Of a stretch of DNA of 64,000 nt, positions 18,071 through 27,931 are shown one piece after another (the stretch's first letter is position 1; every line of letters begins with the position of its first letter). The notes beneath the pieces are model-generated. The model was not told where the DNA came from, made no database searches, and saw only the letters and a list, made by a program, of their open reading frames with translations. A program made the position numbers and the translations under genes. Origin of the DNA: CAIOTO01 sp040389165 (GTDB taxonomy: Bacteria > Pseudomonadota > Alphaproteobacteria > Paracaedibacterales > CAIOTO01); NCBI GenBank assembly GCA_040389165.1, contig JAZKAK010000021.1, positions 1 to 64,000 on the forward strand, in the 5' to 3' direction.

Positions 18071-19273
18071 TCACGACTGATAATACGATTCAATCGCCAT
18101 ACATATCCTATCCACATCAACTAGTTGCAATGCATGATACAACGGCAACCGAAGCAACCGCTCGGTCTCAATCACCGTATTATGATCATCACCAGCAAAC
18201 GCACCTGTTTTCAGTCCATATGGATTTAAATGCAAGGGTGTATAGTGAAAACTCGACTCAATTGCATGCGTTCGTAAATAGTCACGCAACGCAATGCGTG
18301 CAGCATTATCGCGTAATTTCACATAATAAAGATGAGCATTTTGTTGGTTATGCGCTGGAACACTTGGGCATTTGAACACATCCGCTCCGACGCGTGCCTC
18401 TAACACGTTCAAACGATCCTGATACCGCTGCCAAAGAGCCAGCCGATGTTCATGCAACATCGCATAGCCTGTCAATTGGGGCAAAAGATAAGTCGCATTA
18501 ATCTCGCTCATTAAATAATGCCCGCCAAGACCTACCCAGGTATATTTATCGACTTGCCCTTGCAAAAAAAGCTCGCGATTCGTACCCTTTTCACGAGCAA
18601 TTTTAGTATCTGGCAAAAACTTTTCATTATTCACCAAAAGTGCCCCACCCTCACCAGCGGTGCAATTTTTAGTATCATGAAAACTAAGACATGCCATATC
18701 ACCGTAATTTGGCAATGGTTTACCGTGACAAAGCGCGCCAATCGCCTGTGCGGCATCGCTAATAAGCACTAACTTTTTAGCCTTACAAAACGCCTCAACA
18801 CGCGCCATATCACAACTAATACCTCCATAATGGACAACGACAACAGCAACTACCTCGGGCGTTACCGCAGCCTCGATTGCGGCCTCGTCATTATTCATCG
18901 TGCCAGGGTTGATATCGATATAACGAAGTTTAAAACCATACTTTGCAAAGCTATTCGTTGTGCTGACAAATGTAAAACTTGGGCAAATAATAACCGGTGG
19001 ATTAGCATAATCAAACGCGTCACCGATAGATGCCTTTAGCGCTAATGCTGCCATTTCTAATGCCGACGTGCATGATGATGTAAGCAGTGGATTGTTATAG
19101 CCAAACACAGACGTCAATGCAGCCTGGCATGCCTTTGTTTGCACGCCATTACCACTAAAAGCACGCGGATTATTCGATAGGAACGCATGAACAGCTTCTA
19201 TCGAAGCCGGCAAGGTTACCGGCATAGTAAATGGTATAGCTAATTTGTTATGCGGAGATGCTGCCGTTGTCAT
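18071..19273 (-). CDS. wecE: dTDP-4-amino-4,6-dideoxygalactose transaminase WecE-like
   Basis: PLP-dependent sugar aminotransferase of the DegT/DnrJ/EryC1 family. It would make dTDP-4-amino-4,6-dideoxygalactose, a surface-polysaccharide precursor. Similarity to WecE is strong along the length: LLTSSCTSALEMAAL, PSFTFVSTTNSF, the aldimine lysine in SFHDTKNCTAGEGG (Lys202), and IAREKGTNRELFLQGQVDKYTW. No other sugar-nucleotide or glycosyltransferase genes are nearby, so the pathway context is missing. It lies 12 bp downstream of the thioredoxin gene on the same strand. Confidence 0.9.
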   Translation of the reverse strand: MTTAASPHNKLAIPFTMPVTLPASIEAVHAFLSNNPRAFSGNGVQTKACQAALTSVFGYNNPLLTSSCTSALEMAALALKASIGDAFDYANPPVIICPSFTFVSTTNSFAKYGFKLRYIDINPGTMNNDEAAIEAAVTPEVVAVVVVHYGGISCDMARVEAFCKAKKLVLISDAAQAIGALCHGKPLPNYGDMACLSFHDTKNCTAGEGGALLVNNEKFLPDTKIAREKGTNRELFLQGQVDKYTWVGLGGHYLMSEINATYLLPQLTGYAMLHEHRLALWQRYQDRLNVLEARVGADVFKCPSVPAHNQQNAHLYYVKLRDNAARIALRDYLRTHAIESSFHYTPLHLNPYGLKTGAFAGDDHNTVIETERLLRLPLYHALQLVDVDRICMAIESYYQS

Positions 19274-19285
19274 TAGAACGCTTCC

Positions 19286-19864
19286 TTACTCAGCAAATGT
19301 CTTCAATAATAATGTTATTGTTTTTGGATCTTGCCAATCAACAACACCTATAATTCGACCTACCAATTTACCTTCTTTATTAATAAACAAAGTTGTTGGG
19401 TTAGCAGTTATTGAAAAATATTTAGAAACAATGGCCGCTGAATCTGTCATAACAGGAACATTCTTAAGATCATTCTGAGCAAAAAAGGCTTTTATTTTAT
19501 CTTTATCTGTCCCATCTGTCGTTAATGCAACATGTACAATTTCAGTATTTTTCGCAATAAATCTATCATAATGAGGTAATTCCACCTTGCAAGGGCCACA
19601 CCAAGTTGCCCAAAAGTGGAGAACAATAGGCTTTCCTTTTAAATCAGCCAGCTTAAATTCTTTTGATTCTTTCTCATGTTTGGTAATTACATAATCAGGC
19701 ATACCTTTCGGATTTGTTTCACGCGAAAAGTTAATATCGATAAGACTCAGTGGAATTTCCTCTTGCTCTACCAGATCACCTTTATTAAGAAGCGTTGTCC
19801 CACCCCTATATACAGACACCAGAATAAAAGCAGCACACAAGCCGTAAATAAAATTTTTGTTCAT
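19286..19864 (-). CDS. TlpA/ResA-like membrane-anchored thioredoxin
   Basis: Periplasmic thiol-disulfide oxidoreductase. An N-terminal membrane anchor (about residues 6-20) leads to a thioredoxin fold with WCGPC at 88-92 in HFWATWCGPCKVELPHYDRF and a cis-Pro TANPTTLFI. Such proteins reduce cytochrome c or other exported thiols; the partner is unknown. AAGGAT precedes the ATG. It is followed by wecE with a 12-bp gap. Confidence 0.88.
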   Translation of the reverse strand: MNKNFIYGLCAAFILVSVYRGGTTLLNKGDLVEQEEIPLSLIDINFSRETNPKGMPDYVITKHEKESKEFKLADLKGKPIVLHFWATWCGPCKVELPHYDRFIAKNTEIVHVALTTDGTDKDKIKAFFAQNDLKNVPVMTDSAAIVSKYFSITANPTTLFINKEGKLVGRIIGVVDWQDPKTITLLLKTFAE

Positions 19865-19912
19865 TAAATTAAATCCTTATTAAATAACAATCATAAATTG
19901 ACACTTTTCATT

Positions 19913-20015
19913 GTCATTCCCGCGCAGGCGGGAATCCAAAGAAACGATGACACCATCAAACAATATTCGTTTTAGTATTCCTGCACATCCTGGATCCTCG
20001 CCGAGCATAGATGAC
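19913..20015. repeat. Degenerate palindromic repeat with GTCATTCCCGC end
   Basis: The left end GTCATTCCCGC-GCAG-GCGGGAAT forms an 8-bp stem (19916-19923 with 19928-19935). The right end (TGGATCCTCGCCGAGCATAGATGAC) is a decayed inverted copy of the left. It lies between the TlpA-like gene and the cysS stop. This type of element is common as dispersed non-coding repeats in proteobacterial genomes. Confidence 0.65.
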
Positions 20016-20032
20016 AAAAGTAAAAAACTTCT

Positions 20033-21397
20033 TTACACACGACGCCACGTCGTACCATTCACAGTATCTAATAATATAACTCCTTTTGCTAATAAGTCTG
20101 CACGAATCTGATCGGCCACAGCAAAATTTTTCGCTTTTTTGGCTTCATCACGCCGCTGAATTAGCGCTTCGATATCTAATGTAGTAGCAACATCAACAGT
20201 CTCTGTTCCTTGAAACCATTCTTTTGGGCTACGCTGAAGTATCCCAAGAAGAGAGCCTCCATACTTAAGTTGTGATGCTAAATCGATAGATGGCGCCTTA
20301 TACAATTGATTTGAAAGATCATGCAAAACCGCAAGGGCGCGTGGCGTATTCAAATCATCGGCTAAGGCCTCTAACACTGCAGGCGATTCAGCCTCTTCGT
20401 CCAAAACATCATTCACCAGATCAAGCGCACCATAGAATCGATCAAGCATTTGCTTTGCATGTGTGAGTTGCTGATCTGTCCAATCGAGTGGCTGATGATA
20501 ATGTGTCAGTAACAATGCCAGGCGAATCACCTCACCATCATGATCGACAAGCAAATCTTGCACGGTTATAAAGTTCCCCAAAGACTTTGACATTTTTTCG
20601 CCATTAACAGTCAGATGCCCATTGTGCAGCCACGTGCGCGCCATGCGCTCTGTCCCGTGGGCACAACAACTTTGTGCAACCTCATTCTCGTGATGTGGAA
20701 AAACTAAATCAACACCACCCCCATGAATATCAAATGTCTGCCCTAAATATTTAGCACTCATCGCAGAACATTCAATGTGCCATCCAGGGCGACCACGACC
20801 CCACGGACTGTCCCATCCTGGCGTTACATCATCAGATGGTTTCCATAAAACAAAGTCAGCTGCATTTCGTTTATACGGTGCAATATCAATCCGGGCGCCT
20901 GCGATTAGATCATCTTGATTCTTGCGCGATAATTTACCGTAACCATGGTAGGATGACACATCAAACAATACGTGTCCTTCAGCCACATATGCATGTCCTT
21001 TTGTTATCAATGTTTCATTCATAGCGATCATTTCATCAATATGCTCCGTTGCGCGCGGCTCAATGTCGGGCAACAATCCACCCAAAGCAGAAATATCTTG
21101 ATGATAATCCGTCAAAGTCTTTTCAGTTAGTTCACGTATTGAGATGTTTAATTCACGCGCACGCATGTTGATTTTATCATCTACATCAGTAACATTGCGT
21201 ACATAGGTAACCTTTGGAAAACAGACTTTAAAAAATCGGTATAGGACATCAAATACAATCGCAGATCGTGCATTGCCAATATGTGGACGGTCATAAACCG
21301 TTGGGCCGCACAAATAAAAACCAACATGATTGGGATCAATGGGAGTGAAAAGCTCTTTCTGGTGCGTAATTGTATTCGTTAGCTTAATCTGTATCAT
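20033..21397 (-). CDS. cysS: Cysteinyl-tRNA synthetase
   Basis: Charges tRNA-Cys. The class I motifs are PHIGNA (HIGH equivalent) and KMSKS in GEKMSKSLGNF. The zinc-site cysteine is in FYLCGPTVYD, with further ligands in WHIECSAMS and HHENEVAQSC. From ATG 21397 (MIQIKLTNT) it is 454 residues, normal for the family. A longer frame to 21448 is unsupported. It is divergent from rpoZ. Confidence 0.97.
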   Translation of the reverse strand: MIQIKLTNTITHQKELFTPIDPNHVGFYLCGPTVYDRPHIGNARSAIVFDVLYRFFKVCFPKVTYVRNVTDVDDKINMRARELNISIRELTEKTLTDYHQDISALGGLLPDIEPRATEHIDEMIAMNETLITKGHAYVAEGHVLFDVSSYHGYGKLSRKNQDDLIAGARIDIAPYKRNAADFVLWKPSDDVTPGWDSPWGRGRPGWHIECSAMSAKYLGQTFDIHGGGVDLVFPHHENEVAQSCCAHGTERMARTWLHNGHLTVNGEKMSKSLGNFITVQDLLVDHDGEVIRLALLLTHYHQPLDWTDQQLTHAKQMLDRFYGALDLVNDVLDEEAESPAVLEALADDLNTPRALAVLHDLSNQLYKAPSIDLASQLKYGGSLLGILQRSPKEWFQGTETVDVATTLDIEALIQRRDEAKKAKNFAVADQIRADLLAKGVILLDTVNGTTWRRV

Positions 21398-21487
21398 AAA
21401 AAAATCTTTGGTTTTCAGTGGATGTTTCACTTTAGAACGTGTTATCATTATTAATCAAATTATTATCATATAAGTAAGGCAAGAAAA

Positions 21488-21916
21488 ATGGCACGCGTAA
21501 CTGTAGAAGATTGCATTTTAAATGTTCCTAATCGCTTCGAACTCGTACTTCTGAGTGCAAAAAGAGCACGCGAAATATCAGCTGGCTCCCCATTAACCGT
21601 TGCTCGTGATAACGATAAGAATCCTGTAATTGCTCTCCGTGAGATTTCAGAGAATTCAATTGATATTGCGGCATTGCGTGATAATTTAATTAAAAGCCTT
21701 CAAAAACATGTATTTGTTGAAAATCATGAATCCGAACTCGACGAAGAAATGCAAGAATCTATTGATTCTGTTAGCGAATGGGATGAGGAAGTTGGCGCTT
21801 TAGCGATCGATGGTGATGATTCCGATGGTGACATCGACGACGGAGAGACTGAATCAGATGAGGATTCAGATGAAGATGAGACTGATGACGCCGAAGAAAC
21901 AGATGAAGACGAATAA
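21488..21916 (+). CDS. rpoZ: RNA polymerase omega subunit with long acidic tail
   Basis: Omega assists RNA polymerase assembly and ppGpp response. The first 75 residues (MARVTVEDCILNVPNRFELVLLSAKRAREI) are the conserved domain. The C-terminal 50 residues are almost entirely Asp/Glu/Ser, a low-complexity acidic tail that makes the protein 142 residues against about 90 in E. coli. It is 34 bp upstream of rel/spoT, the usual rpoZ-spoT pairing. Confidence 0.95.
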   Translation: MARVTVEDCILNVPNRFELVLLSAKRAREISAGSPLTVARDNDKNPVIALREISENSIDIAALRDNLIKSLQKHVFVENHESELDEEMQESIDSVSEWDEEVGALAIDGDDSDGDIDDGETESDEDSDEDETDDAEETDEDE

Positions 21917-21950
21917 AAAGACTAATAAATAATAGTGGAGCAATCGCTGA

Positions 21951-24092
21951 GTGTTACGTCAATTTGAGCTGGTTGAACGACTAAAAGCATATGACCCAAC
22001 GGCTGATGAAGATCTCATCAACCGCGCATATGTTTTTTCTGTTAAAAGCCATGGTTGTCAAGCACGTGATTCTGGAGACCCTTATTTTTCACATCCCATC
22101 GAAGTTGCAGGCATCCTTACTGAGCTAAAATTAGACAGCCAATCAATCGCAACAGGCCTATTACACGATACTGTTGAAGACACAGTTGCAACAATCGAGG
22201 AAATTGAGACCTATTTCGGAACCGAAATAGCCCACCTCGTCAATGGCGTGACTAAATTATCAAAACTCGAACTTCAATCTGAAGCAACTAAACAAGCAGA
22301 GAATTTCAGAAAACTTGTTTTAGCAATGTCGAGTGACATTCGTGTTCTGCTTGTTAAATTAGCCGACCGTTTGCATAATATGCGAACACTACATCACGTT
22401 GTATCTGAAGAAAAACGTCGTCGCATTGCCCATGAAACATTAGAAATTTACGCGCCGCTCGCGGAACGAATGGGGATCCATTGGATTAAGGATGAACTTG
22501 AAGATCTTGCTTTTAGTCAATTGCAGCCTGACATATATGAATCAATCAAAAGCCGCCTTAAATTTATATATCAAGCCTCAGCCGATACAATTGCCCTTAT
22601 TATTGAAGACATTAAGAATGTTGCCATAACATTTCACTTGAAATGCACAATCAGTGGCCGTCTAAAAACGCCTTATTCCATTTGGCGGAAAATGCAGCAA
22701 AAGAATGTAACGTTAGAGCAATTATCTGATATTATGGCTTTTCGTATTTTGGTTGGCTCGGCATCCGAATGCTACCAAGCACTCGGCATTATGCACAGTC
22801 ACTACATGGTGGTCCCTGGTCGCTTTAAAGATTACATAAGCACACCCAAACCAAACAATTATCAATCGTTACATACATGTCTTATCGGCCCTTTAAATCA
22901 ACGTATTGAAATCCAAATACGAACAGCTGATATGCATGATATATGTGAGAATGGTGTCGCAGCTCATTGGCAGTATAAGCAGGGTGATAAGACGCATGAT
23001 GGCAAGCAATATGCTTGGCTTCGTGGGCTTCTCGAAATTTTAGAACATGCATCCAGCCCAGATGAATTCTTAGAGCATACAAAACTTGAAATGTTCCAAG
23101 ATCAAGTATTTTGCTTTACGCCAAAAGGTGAGCTAATAAATCTACCAAGTGGTGCAACGCCCGTTGATTTTGCGTATTCCATTCATTCTGAAGTTGGAAA
23201 TCGGACTGTTGGCGTAAAGATAAACGGTCGCCAAATGCCACTTCGTACCCAACTTAAAAATGGTGATCAAGTTGATATTGTCACAGCAAAGTCACAAAGC
23301 CCATCTCCCACATGGGAACGTTTTGTCGTCACAGGAAAAGCACGTGCATGCATACGTCGTTTTATACGCGGCCAACAACGTCAGCAATTCAGCGAATTAG
23401 GAAAATCACTTCTTCACAAAGCGTGCATAAAAGAAGGCCAAGCATTTAACGATAAGAATTTCACAAAGATACTTGGAAAATTCCATTATCTCGTACTCGA
23501 TGATTTATACTCAGCCATAGGCGAAGGGATCCAATCAGCAAAAGAAGTTCTTTCTGCAATCAATCCTGAGATACCCCGCGCAAAGAAAGAAATAGTCGCT
23601 TCTGATATAAAGAATAAAACAGCGAAGCCAGCCATTCATGACCCCGCTCAATTTATTGAAGGGCTCATTTCAGGCATGTCTGTTCATTTTGCCGGTTGTT
23701 GCCACCCCTTACCAGGTGACGATATTTCTGGTGTGGTTGTGACGGGTAAAGGCGTTACGATCCATACACATGATTGTGAAGTCATTATCACGATTCCAGA
23801 CCCTGAACGCGTCCTGGATCTAGCTTGGCATGAAATACACGGTCAAGAACATGGCTATAAGCATGTTGGACGCTTAAAAGTTACGTTTTTGAACAAACCC
23901 GGCAGTTTGGCTGCTATGACAACAACGATCAGCAAACAATCTGCAGATATCGTGAATCTTAAAGTAACAAATCGAACAATCGATTTTTGGGATTTATTTG
24001 TCGACGTTGAAGTAAAAGATGTTGATCATCTCTCAACCTTAAAAGCATCGTTAAGGTCTGTGCCAGCGATTTTATCCGTGGATCGAATTTAA
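21951..24092 (+). CDS. spoT: Bifunctional (p)ppGpp synthetase/hydrolase
   Basis: Long RelA/SpoT homologue of 713 residues. Domains in order: HD hydrolase with HDTVEDT (about residues 68-74), synthetase with RFKDYISTPKPNNYQSLHT (about 285-305), TGS domain (CFTPKGELINLPSGATPVDFAYSIHS), a conserved Cys-rich segment HFAGCCHPLPGD, and a C-terminal ACT domain. Intact motifs in both catalytic halves suggest a working bifunctional enzyme. The start is GTG at 21951, with GGAG about 10 nt upstream. Operon with rpoZ. Confidence 0.95.
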   Translation: MLRQFELVERLKAYDPTADEDLINRAYVFSVKSHGCQARDSGDPYFSHPIEVAGILTELKLDSQSIATGLLHDTVEDTVATIEEIETYFGTEIAHLVNGVTKLSKLELQSEATKQAENFRKLVLAMSSDIRVLLVKLADRLHNMRTLHHVVSEEKRRRIAHETLEIYAPLAERMGIHWIKDELEDLAFSQLQPDIYESIKSRLKFIYQASADTIALIIEDIKNVAITFHLKCTISGRLKTPYSIWRKMQQKNVTLEQLSDIMAFRILVGSASECYQALGIMHSHYMVVPGRFKDYISTPKPNNYQSLHTCLIGPLNQRIEIQIRTADMHDICENGVAAHWQYKQGDKTHDGKQYAWLRGLLEILEHASSPDEFLEHTKLEMFQDQVFCFTPKGELINLPSGATPVDFAYSIHSEVGNRTVGVKINGRQMPLRTQLKNGDQVDIVTAKSQSPSPTWERFVVTGKARACIRRFIRGQQRQQFSELGKSLLHKACIKEGQAFNDKNFTKILGKFHYLVLDDLYSAIGEGIQSAKEVLSAINPEIPRAKKEIVASDIKNKTAKPAIHDPAQFIEGLISGMSVHFAGCCHPLPGDDISGVVVTGKGVTIHTHDCEVIITIPDPERVLDLAWHEIHGQEHGYKHVGRLKVTFLNKPGSLAAMTTTISKQSADIVNLKVTNRTIDFWDLFVDVEVKDVDHLSTLKASLRSVPAILSVDRI

Positions 24093-24107
24093 AGCACTCA
24101 GGTGTTT

Positions 24108-24887
24108 TTAAATAACAGTCCTGACTCTTTTCAACCAATACAGCCCTATTGCCATCATCGGCACACAAAGCGCCTGCCCCAACGTTAGCGTTGTAAAGCC
24201 AAGTGATATAAAGCCATCTGGATGCCGATATTGCTCGACCCAGAAACGAATTACCCCATAAGACAACATAAAAAGACCCGATAGTCGACCAGGTGTTTTG
24301 GCAAATCTTCCAAGGAAAAGCCATGTTAGCAAACCAATAACAAGCCCCTCACCTATTGCTTCATACAACTGACTAGGATGCCTTGGCAGACCATCGCTAT
24401 GTGGAAAGATCATTGCCCAGGCTACGTCTGTTGGTCGGCCATAATGTTCAGCGTTGATAAAATTTGCAATGCGTCCCAGGAACAGTCCAATTGGCGAGAC
24501 GACAGCGAGCAAGTCTCCAAAACGCATCAAATGCATCTTCATCTTTCTACAATAAAGAATGGTTGCAATAATAACGCCCAGCAGTCCCCCATGAAAAGCC
24601 ATGCCCCCTTGCCTTGTCTTTAAAATATCAATAGGATGCTCAAGAAAATGAATCGGGTCATAAAAAAGAACGTATCCTAAACGTCCGCCAATGATAATTC
24701 CCGCGACTGCCCAGGTAATAAAATCATCTATTTCTTTTTGCGAAAAATTGAATGTGTGTGCTATATGACGTGCATAAAGCCACGCCAACGATATTCCTGC
24801 AAGATACGCAATTCCATACCAGTGAATAGATATCAACCCAAAGTCAATGGCAACAGGATCAACATTAAGAAAAGAAATAAGATACAT
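24108..24887 (-). CDS. lgt: Prolipoprotein diacylglyceryl transferase
   Basis: Integral membrane enzyme that adds diacylglycerol to the lipobox cysteine of prolipoproteins. The signature GRIANFINAEHYG is at 138-150. The HGGLLG and HPSQLYEA motifs are in place. Length is 259, with about seven helices. It converges on spoT with 15 bp between the stops. Confidence 0.96.
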   Translation of the reverse strand: MYLISFLNVDPVAIDFGLISIHWYGIAYLAGISLAWLYARHIAHTFNFSQKEIDDFITWAVAGIIIGGRLGYVLFYDPIHFLEHPIDILKTRQGGMAFHGGLLGVIIATILYCRKMKMHLMRFGDLLAVVSPIGLFLGRIANFINAEHYGRPTDVAWAMIFPHSDGLPRHPSQLYEAIGEGLVIGLLTWLFLGRFAKTPGRLSGLFMLSYGVIRFWVEQYRHPDGFISLGFTTLTLGQALCVPMMAIGLYWLKRVRTVI

Positions 24888-24953
24888 AGGTGCCCTTACA
24901 AGTTAATTAGAAATGCAGTGCTCAATTTTTTTTAAACCTAGATTTCTCTTCGT

Positions 24954-25027
24954 GTATTCCGCGTCCCCGGACATGATCCGGGGATCAACCCGCGGATCTA
25001 GATGCCCGGATCATGTCCGGGCAATAC
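24954..25027. repeat. 74-bp palindromic repeat, copy 2 (inverted)
   Basis: The reverse complement of this segment aligns with 2525-2598 without gaps over 74 bp, with 10 mismatches. It lies between the yejB stop and the lgt start. The copies are in opposite orientations 22 kb apart. Confidence 0.85.
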
Positions 25028-25065
25028 ACAGGTAGCAAAACTTGAGCACTACGTTTAGTACCGTA

Positions 25066-26169
25066 TTAATTACCACGACTAGCTGACAAATCAATCCTAC
25101 GATCAACAAGCATGTAACATATGTCGCCTAATAAATGTAAAAACATTCCTAACAAAGTAAACATATAAAGTGTACCAAACATAACAGGATAATTACGGCT
25201 TAATGCTGCTTCAAAACCCAGCAAACCAAGACCGTCTAATGAAAATAAAACTTCAATCAGTAACGACGATGTAAATAAAACAGCAATGAATGTTGCAGGG
25301 AAACCAGCGATTACAATCAGCATAGCATTGCGAAAAATATGATTATACAACACTTGGTGTTTGGTGGCTCCTTTTGCACGCGCTGTAATGACATATTGCT
25401 TGTTAATTTCTTCCATAAAAGAATTCTTTGTAAGCAATGTTAATTTAGCAAAACCAACCATAACCATCGAGGTTAATGGTAATGCTAAATGCCAAAAATA
25501 GTCTTTAATCTGCCCAAACCAAGATAATTTATCATGATAATCGGAAACCAAACCACGCAAAGGAAAAACGCTAAAGAAACTCCCTCCTGCAAAAATGATA
25601 ATAAGAAAGAGAGCAAATAAGAAGCTTGGTACGGCATAAGCAACAATTACTAACGCACTCGTCCACACATCGAAATACGTGCCATCACGCACAGCTTTAG
25701 CAATTCCAAGAGGAATTGAAATAAGATAAACAAAAAAAGTTGTCCATAACCCCAACGATACTGAGACAGGCATTTTTTCTCTAACTAAAGATACAACTGT
25801 TTGGTCACTAAAATAACTTTTACCAAAATCAAAAGTAAGATAATTTTTAATCATTAAGAAAAATCGTTCATGCGCAGGTTTATCAAATCCAAATTGTTTT
25901 TCAAGCTCTTTAATAAAAGCTGGATCAATACCTTGAGCGCCCTTATAAAAAGATGAATGATTTTCTGAAAAACCAACATTTGCACCACCTCCCATTGCAT
26001 CGCCGCCACCAAATCTCATATCAATATCGGATGCCTGACCTTGCATTTTAGAAAGAATTTGCTGAACAGGACCACCTGGTGCTGCTTGAATAATAATAAA
26101 ATTAATGAGCATAATGCCAAATAGCGTTGGTATCATGAGTAAAATTCGTTTTAACAAGTAACTTAGCAT
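25066..26169 (-). CDS. yejB: ABC transporter permease YejB-like
   Basis: Inner-membrane permease of the microcin C/oligopeptide importer class. The N-terminus MLSYLLKRILLMIPTLFGIM and the YejB-specific loop after the first helix (with FGFDKPAHERFFLMIKNY) are typical. The EAA-type loop ITARAKGATKHQVLYNHIFRNA and LLIEVLFSLDGLGLLGFEA follow. The companion genes yejA, yejE and yejF are not in this window. It could instead belong to a related dipeptide system. Confidence 0.87.
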   Translation of the reverse strand: MLSYLLKRILLMIPTLFGIMLINFIIIQAAPGGPVQQILSKMQGQASDIDMRFGGGDAMGGGANVGFSENHSSFYKGAQGIDPAFIKELEKQFGFDKPAHERFFLMIKNYLTFDFGKSYFSDQTVVSLVREKMPVSVSLGLWTTFFVYLISIPLGIAKAVRDGTYFDVWTSALVIVAYAVPSFLFALFLIIIFAGGSFFSVFPLRGLVSDYHDKLSWFGQIKDYFWHLALPLTSMVMVGFAKLTLLTKNSFMEEINKQYVITARAKGATKHQVLYNHIFRNAMLIVIAGFPATFIAVLFTSSLLIEVLFSLDGLGLLGFEAALSRNYPVMFGTLYMFTLLGMFLHLLGDICYMLVDRRIDLSASRGN

Positions 26170-26360
26170 TAGAAACGTTCGATTATGAGCTTACTCTTAT
26201 TTTTTAGCATGATTTTAGAGACAACAGGCAAAAAAACAACATCTTACAAAAAAAAACAACATAAACTGCACAAAAAGCAGAAGCACCTTACAAATTACAA
26301 AGAAAAACTTGACGTATGCTACTAAATGCTGTTTTATCAATAAATAATCTACTATTAAAC

Positions 26361-27098
26361 ATGTATTCATATCCTGTGCTAAACACGCCAACGTTGACAG
26401 AAAAACCTATTCGTCATATATCCGTCATTATGGATGGTAACGGGCGATGGGCAAAGAAAAAGAATCTTCCTACAATTGCAGGACATAAAGCTGGCGCAGA
26501 AGCTGCCCGCCGTATTACAGAGGCTGCAGCAAAACATAACGTAGAATTCCTTACACTCTATACTTTTTCAACTGAAAACTGGAATAGAGATAAGCATTGG
26601 ATTAGTGAGCTTTTCGGTCTTCTAGAATGGTACCTTGAAAATGAAATTAAATCTCTGCATAAAAACAATGTACGCCTAAAAACCATTGGCGATCATCAAC
26701 GACTACCGCTCAAAATACAGAAGCTTATTGTAAAAGCCGAAGAAAAAACAAAAGATAATACAGGCATAACAGTCGTGCTTGCGTTAAGCTACACAGGTCG
26801 CGATGAAATAGTCCGGGCTGTCAATAAAATCATCAAAGATGTTCAAAAAGGTGAAATCGATTCTATCGATGATAAATCATTTGAGCGATACCTTGATACA
26901 TACAACATTCCAGATCCAGAACTTCAAATTAGAACCAGTGGCGAAAAACGCATAAGCAATTATTTATTATGGCAAATTGCCTATACCGAACTTGTTTTTG
27001 ATGATGTTTTGTGGCCTGATTTTACAGAAGAACACTTCGAGAAAGCTATTTATGAATTCAAGAACCGAGACCGTCGATTTGGTGGCGATGTCGCTTAA
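26361..27098 (+). CDS. uppS: Undecaprenyl diphosphate synthase
   Basis: Cis-prenyltransferase making the C55 lipid carrier for peptidoglycan and surface glycans. It has ISVIMDGNGRWAKKK with the catalytic Asp, GHKAGAEAARRITEAA, FSTENWNRD, and the C-terminal RTSGEKRISNYLLWQ. The ATG at 26361 gives 245 residues, near the family length. An upstream ATG at 26316 is possible; neither has a clear ribosome-binding site. It overlaps cdsA by 11 bp. Confidence 0.95.
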   Translation: MYSYPVLNTPTLTEKPIRHISVIMDGNGRWAKKKNLPTIAGHKAGAEAARRITEAAAKHNVEFLTLYTFSTENWNRDKHWISELFGLLEWYLENEIKSLHKNNVRLKTIGDHQRLPLKIQKLIVKAEEKTKDNTGITVVLALSYTGRDEIVRAVNKIIKDVQKGEIDSIDDKSFERYLDTYNIPDPELQIRTSGEKRISNYLLWQIAYTELVFDDVLWPDFTEEHFEKAIYEFKNRDRRFGGDVA

Positions 27099-27921
27099 GA
27101 AATCACATTTGGCGCAGCCACAATTTGAGCTATTAACGCGAGCACTAAGCGCTAGCGTATTGATTCCATTTTTCTTATGGATAACCTACACCGGTGGCTG
27201 GCTATTTTATAGCGCGCTAACGCTTGTTTTTACAGCAGCACTTCGTGAATGGTCCAGACTTTCAACAAACAGTATATTTCATCCGCTCTGTCTCTTTGCA
27301 ATTATTGGATTAGCTTTCCGTCATCTAAATGGCTATGAACTTTCGATACAAATCATCGGCGCCATTGCATTTGTTGGAGCACTTTACTATCAACGGCTAA
27401 CTCTGTTTTTGCCATCACTACAACGTTGGATGCTTTTTCTAGGTGGGTTAGTTTACATCACAGCGGCCATGGAATCGTTTATTTTACTCAGCGAAAAAAA
27501 CCAGAAAGGTTCACTTCTAATTATCTGGCTCTATGGAATTGTCTGGGCAACAGATAGTGGCGCCTATATCATCGGCCGTGCTGTAAAAGGCCCTAAATTA
27601 TCTCCACGAATTAGTCCTAATAAAACATGGTCTGGTTTTATTGGTGGAATTATACTATCTATCCTTACAGGACAATATCTTCTAAAAGCATTTGACATAT
27701 CACTTTCTTCTTCTGTACCAAATGTTGCTCTTATTTTATTACTTTCTCTGACAGCACATTCTGGAGATCTGATCGAGTCAGCTGTCAAACGTTATTTCGG
27801 CGTCAAAAATGCAGGGGATCTAATTCCTGGACATGGCGGAATTCTTGATCGATTAGACAGTCTTCTTTTTGTTGTTATTGTCATGGGCTTATTAGTATTA
27901 CTTAACATCATCACTGTGTAG
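27088..27921 (+). CDS. cdsA: Phosphatidate cytidylyltransferase
   Basis: Makes CDP-diacylglycerol for phospholipid synthesis. It is polytopic. The CDS signature is present as SAVKRYFGVKNAGDLIPGHGGILDRLDSL near the C-terminus. ATG 27088 (MSLKKSHLAQ) overlaps the uppS end and gives 277 residues, indicating translational coupling. The usual followers dxr, rseP and bamA are absent; a convergent orphan gene follows at once. Confidence 0.94.
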   Translation: MSLKKSHLAQPQFELLTRALSASVLIPFFLWITYTGGWLFYSALTLVFTAALREWSRLSTNSIFHPLCLFAIIGLAFRHLNGYELSIQIIGAIAFVGALYYQRLTLFLPSLQRWMLFLGGLVYITAAMESFILLSEKNQKGSLLIIWLYGIVWATDSGAYIIGRAVKGPKLSPRISPNKTWSGFIGGIILSILTGQYLLKAFDISLSSSVPNVALILLLSLTAHSGDLIESAVKRYFGVKNAGDLIPGHGGILDRLDSLLFVVIVMGLLVLLNIITV

Positions 27922-27931
27922 AAGTTCTGCA

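Noticed and set aside
19869..19883. TTAA-N7-TTAA upstream of the TlpA-like gene
   Set aside because: It overlaps the ribosome-binding site (AAGGAT) directly before the start codon and lacks a -10 box at the expected distance, so it is probably chance.
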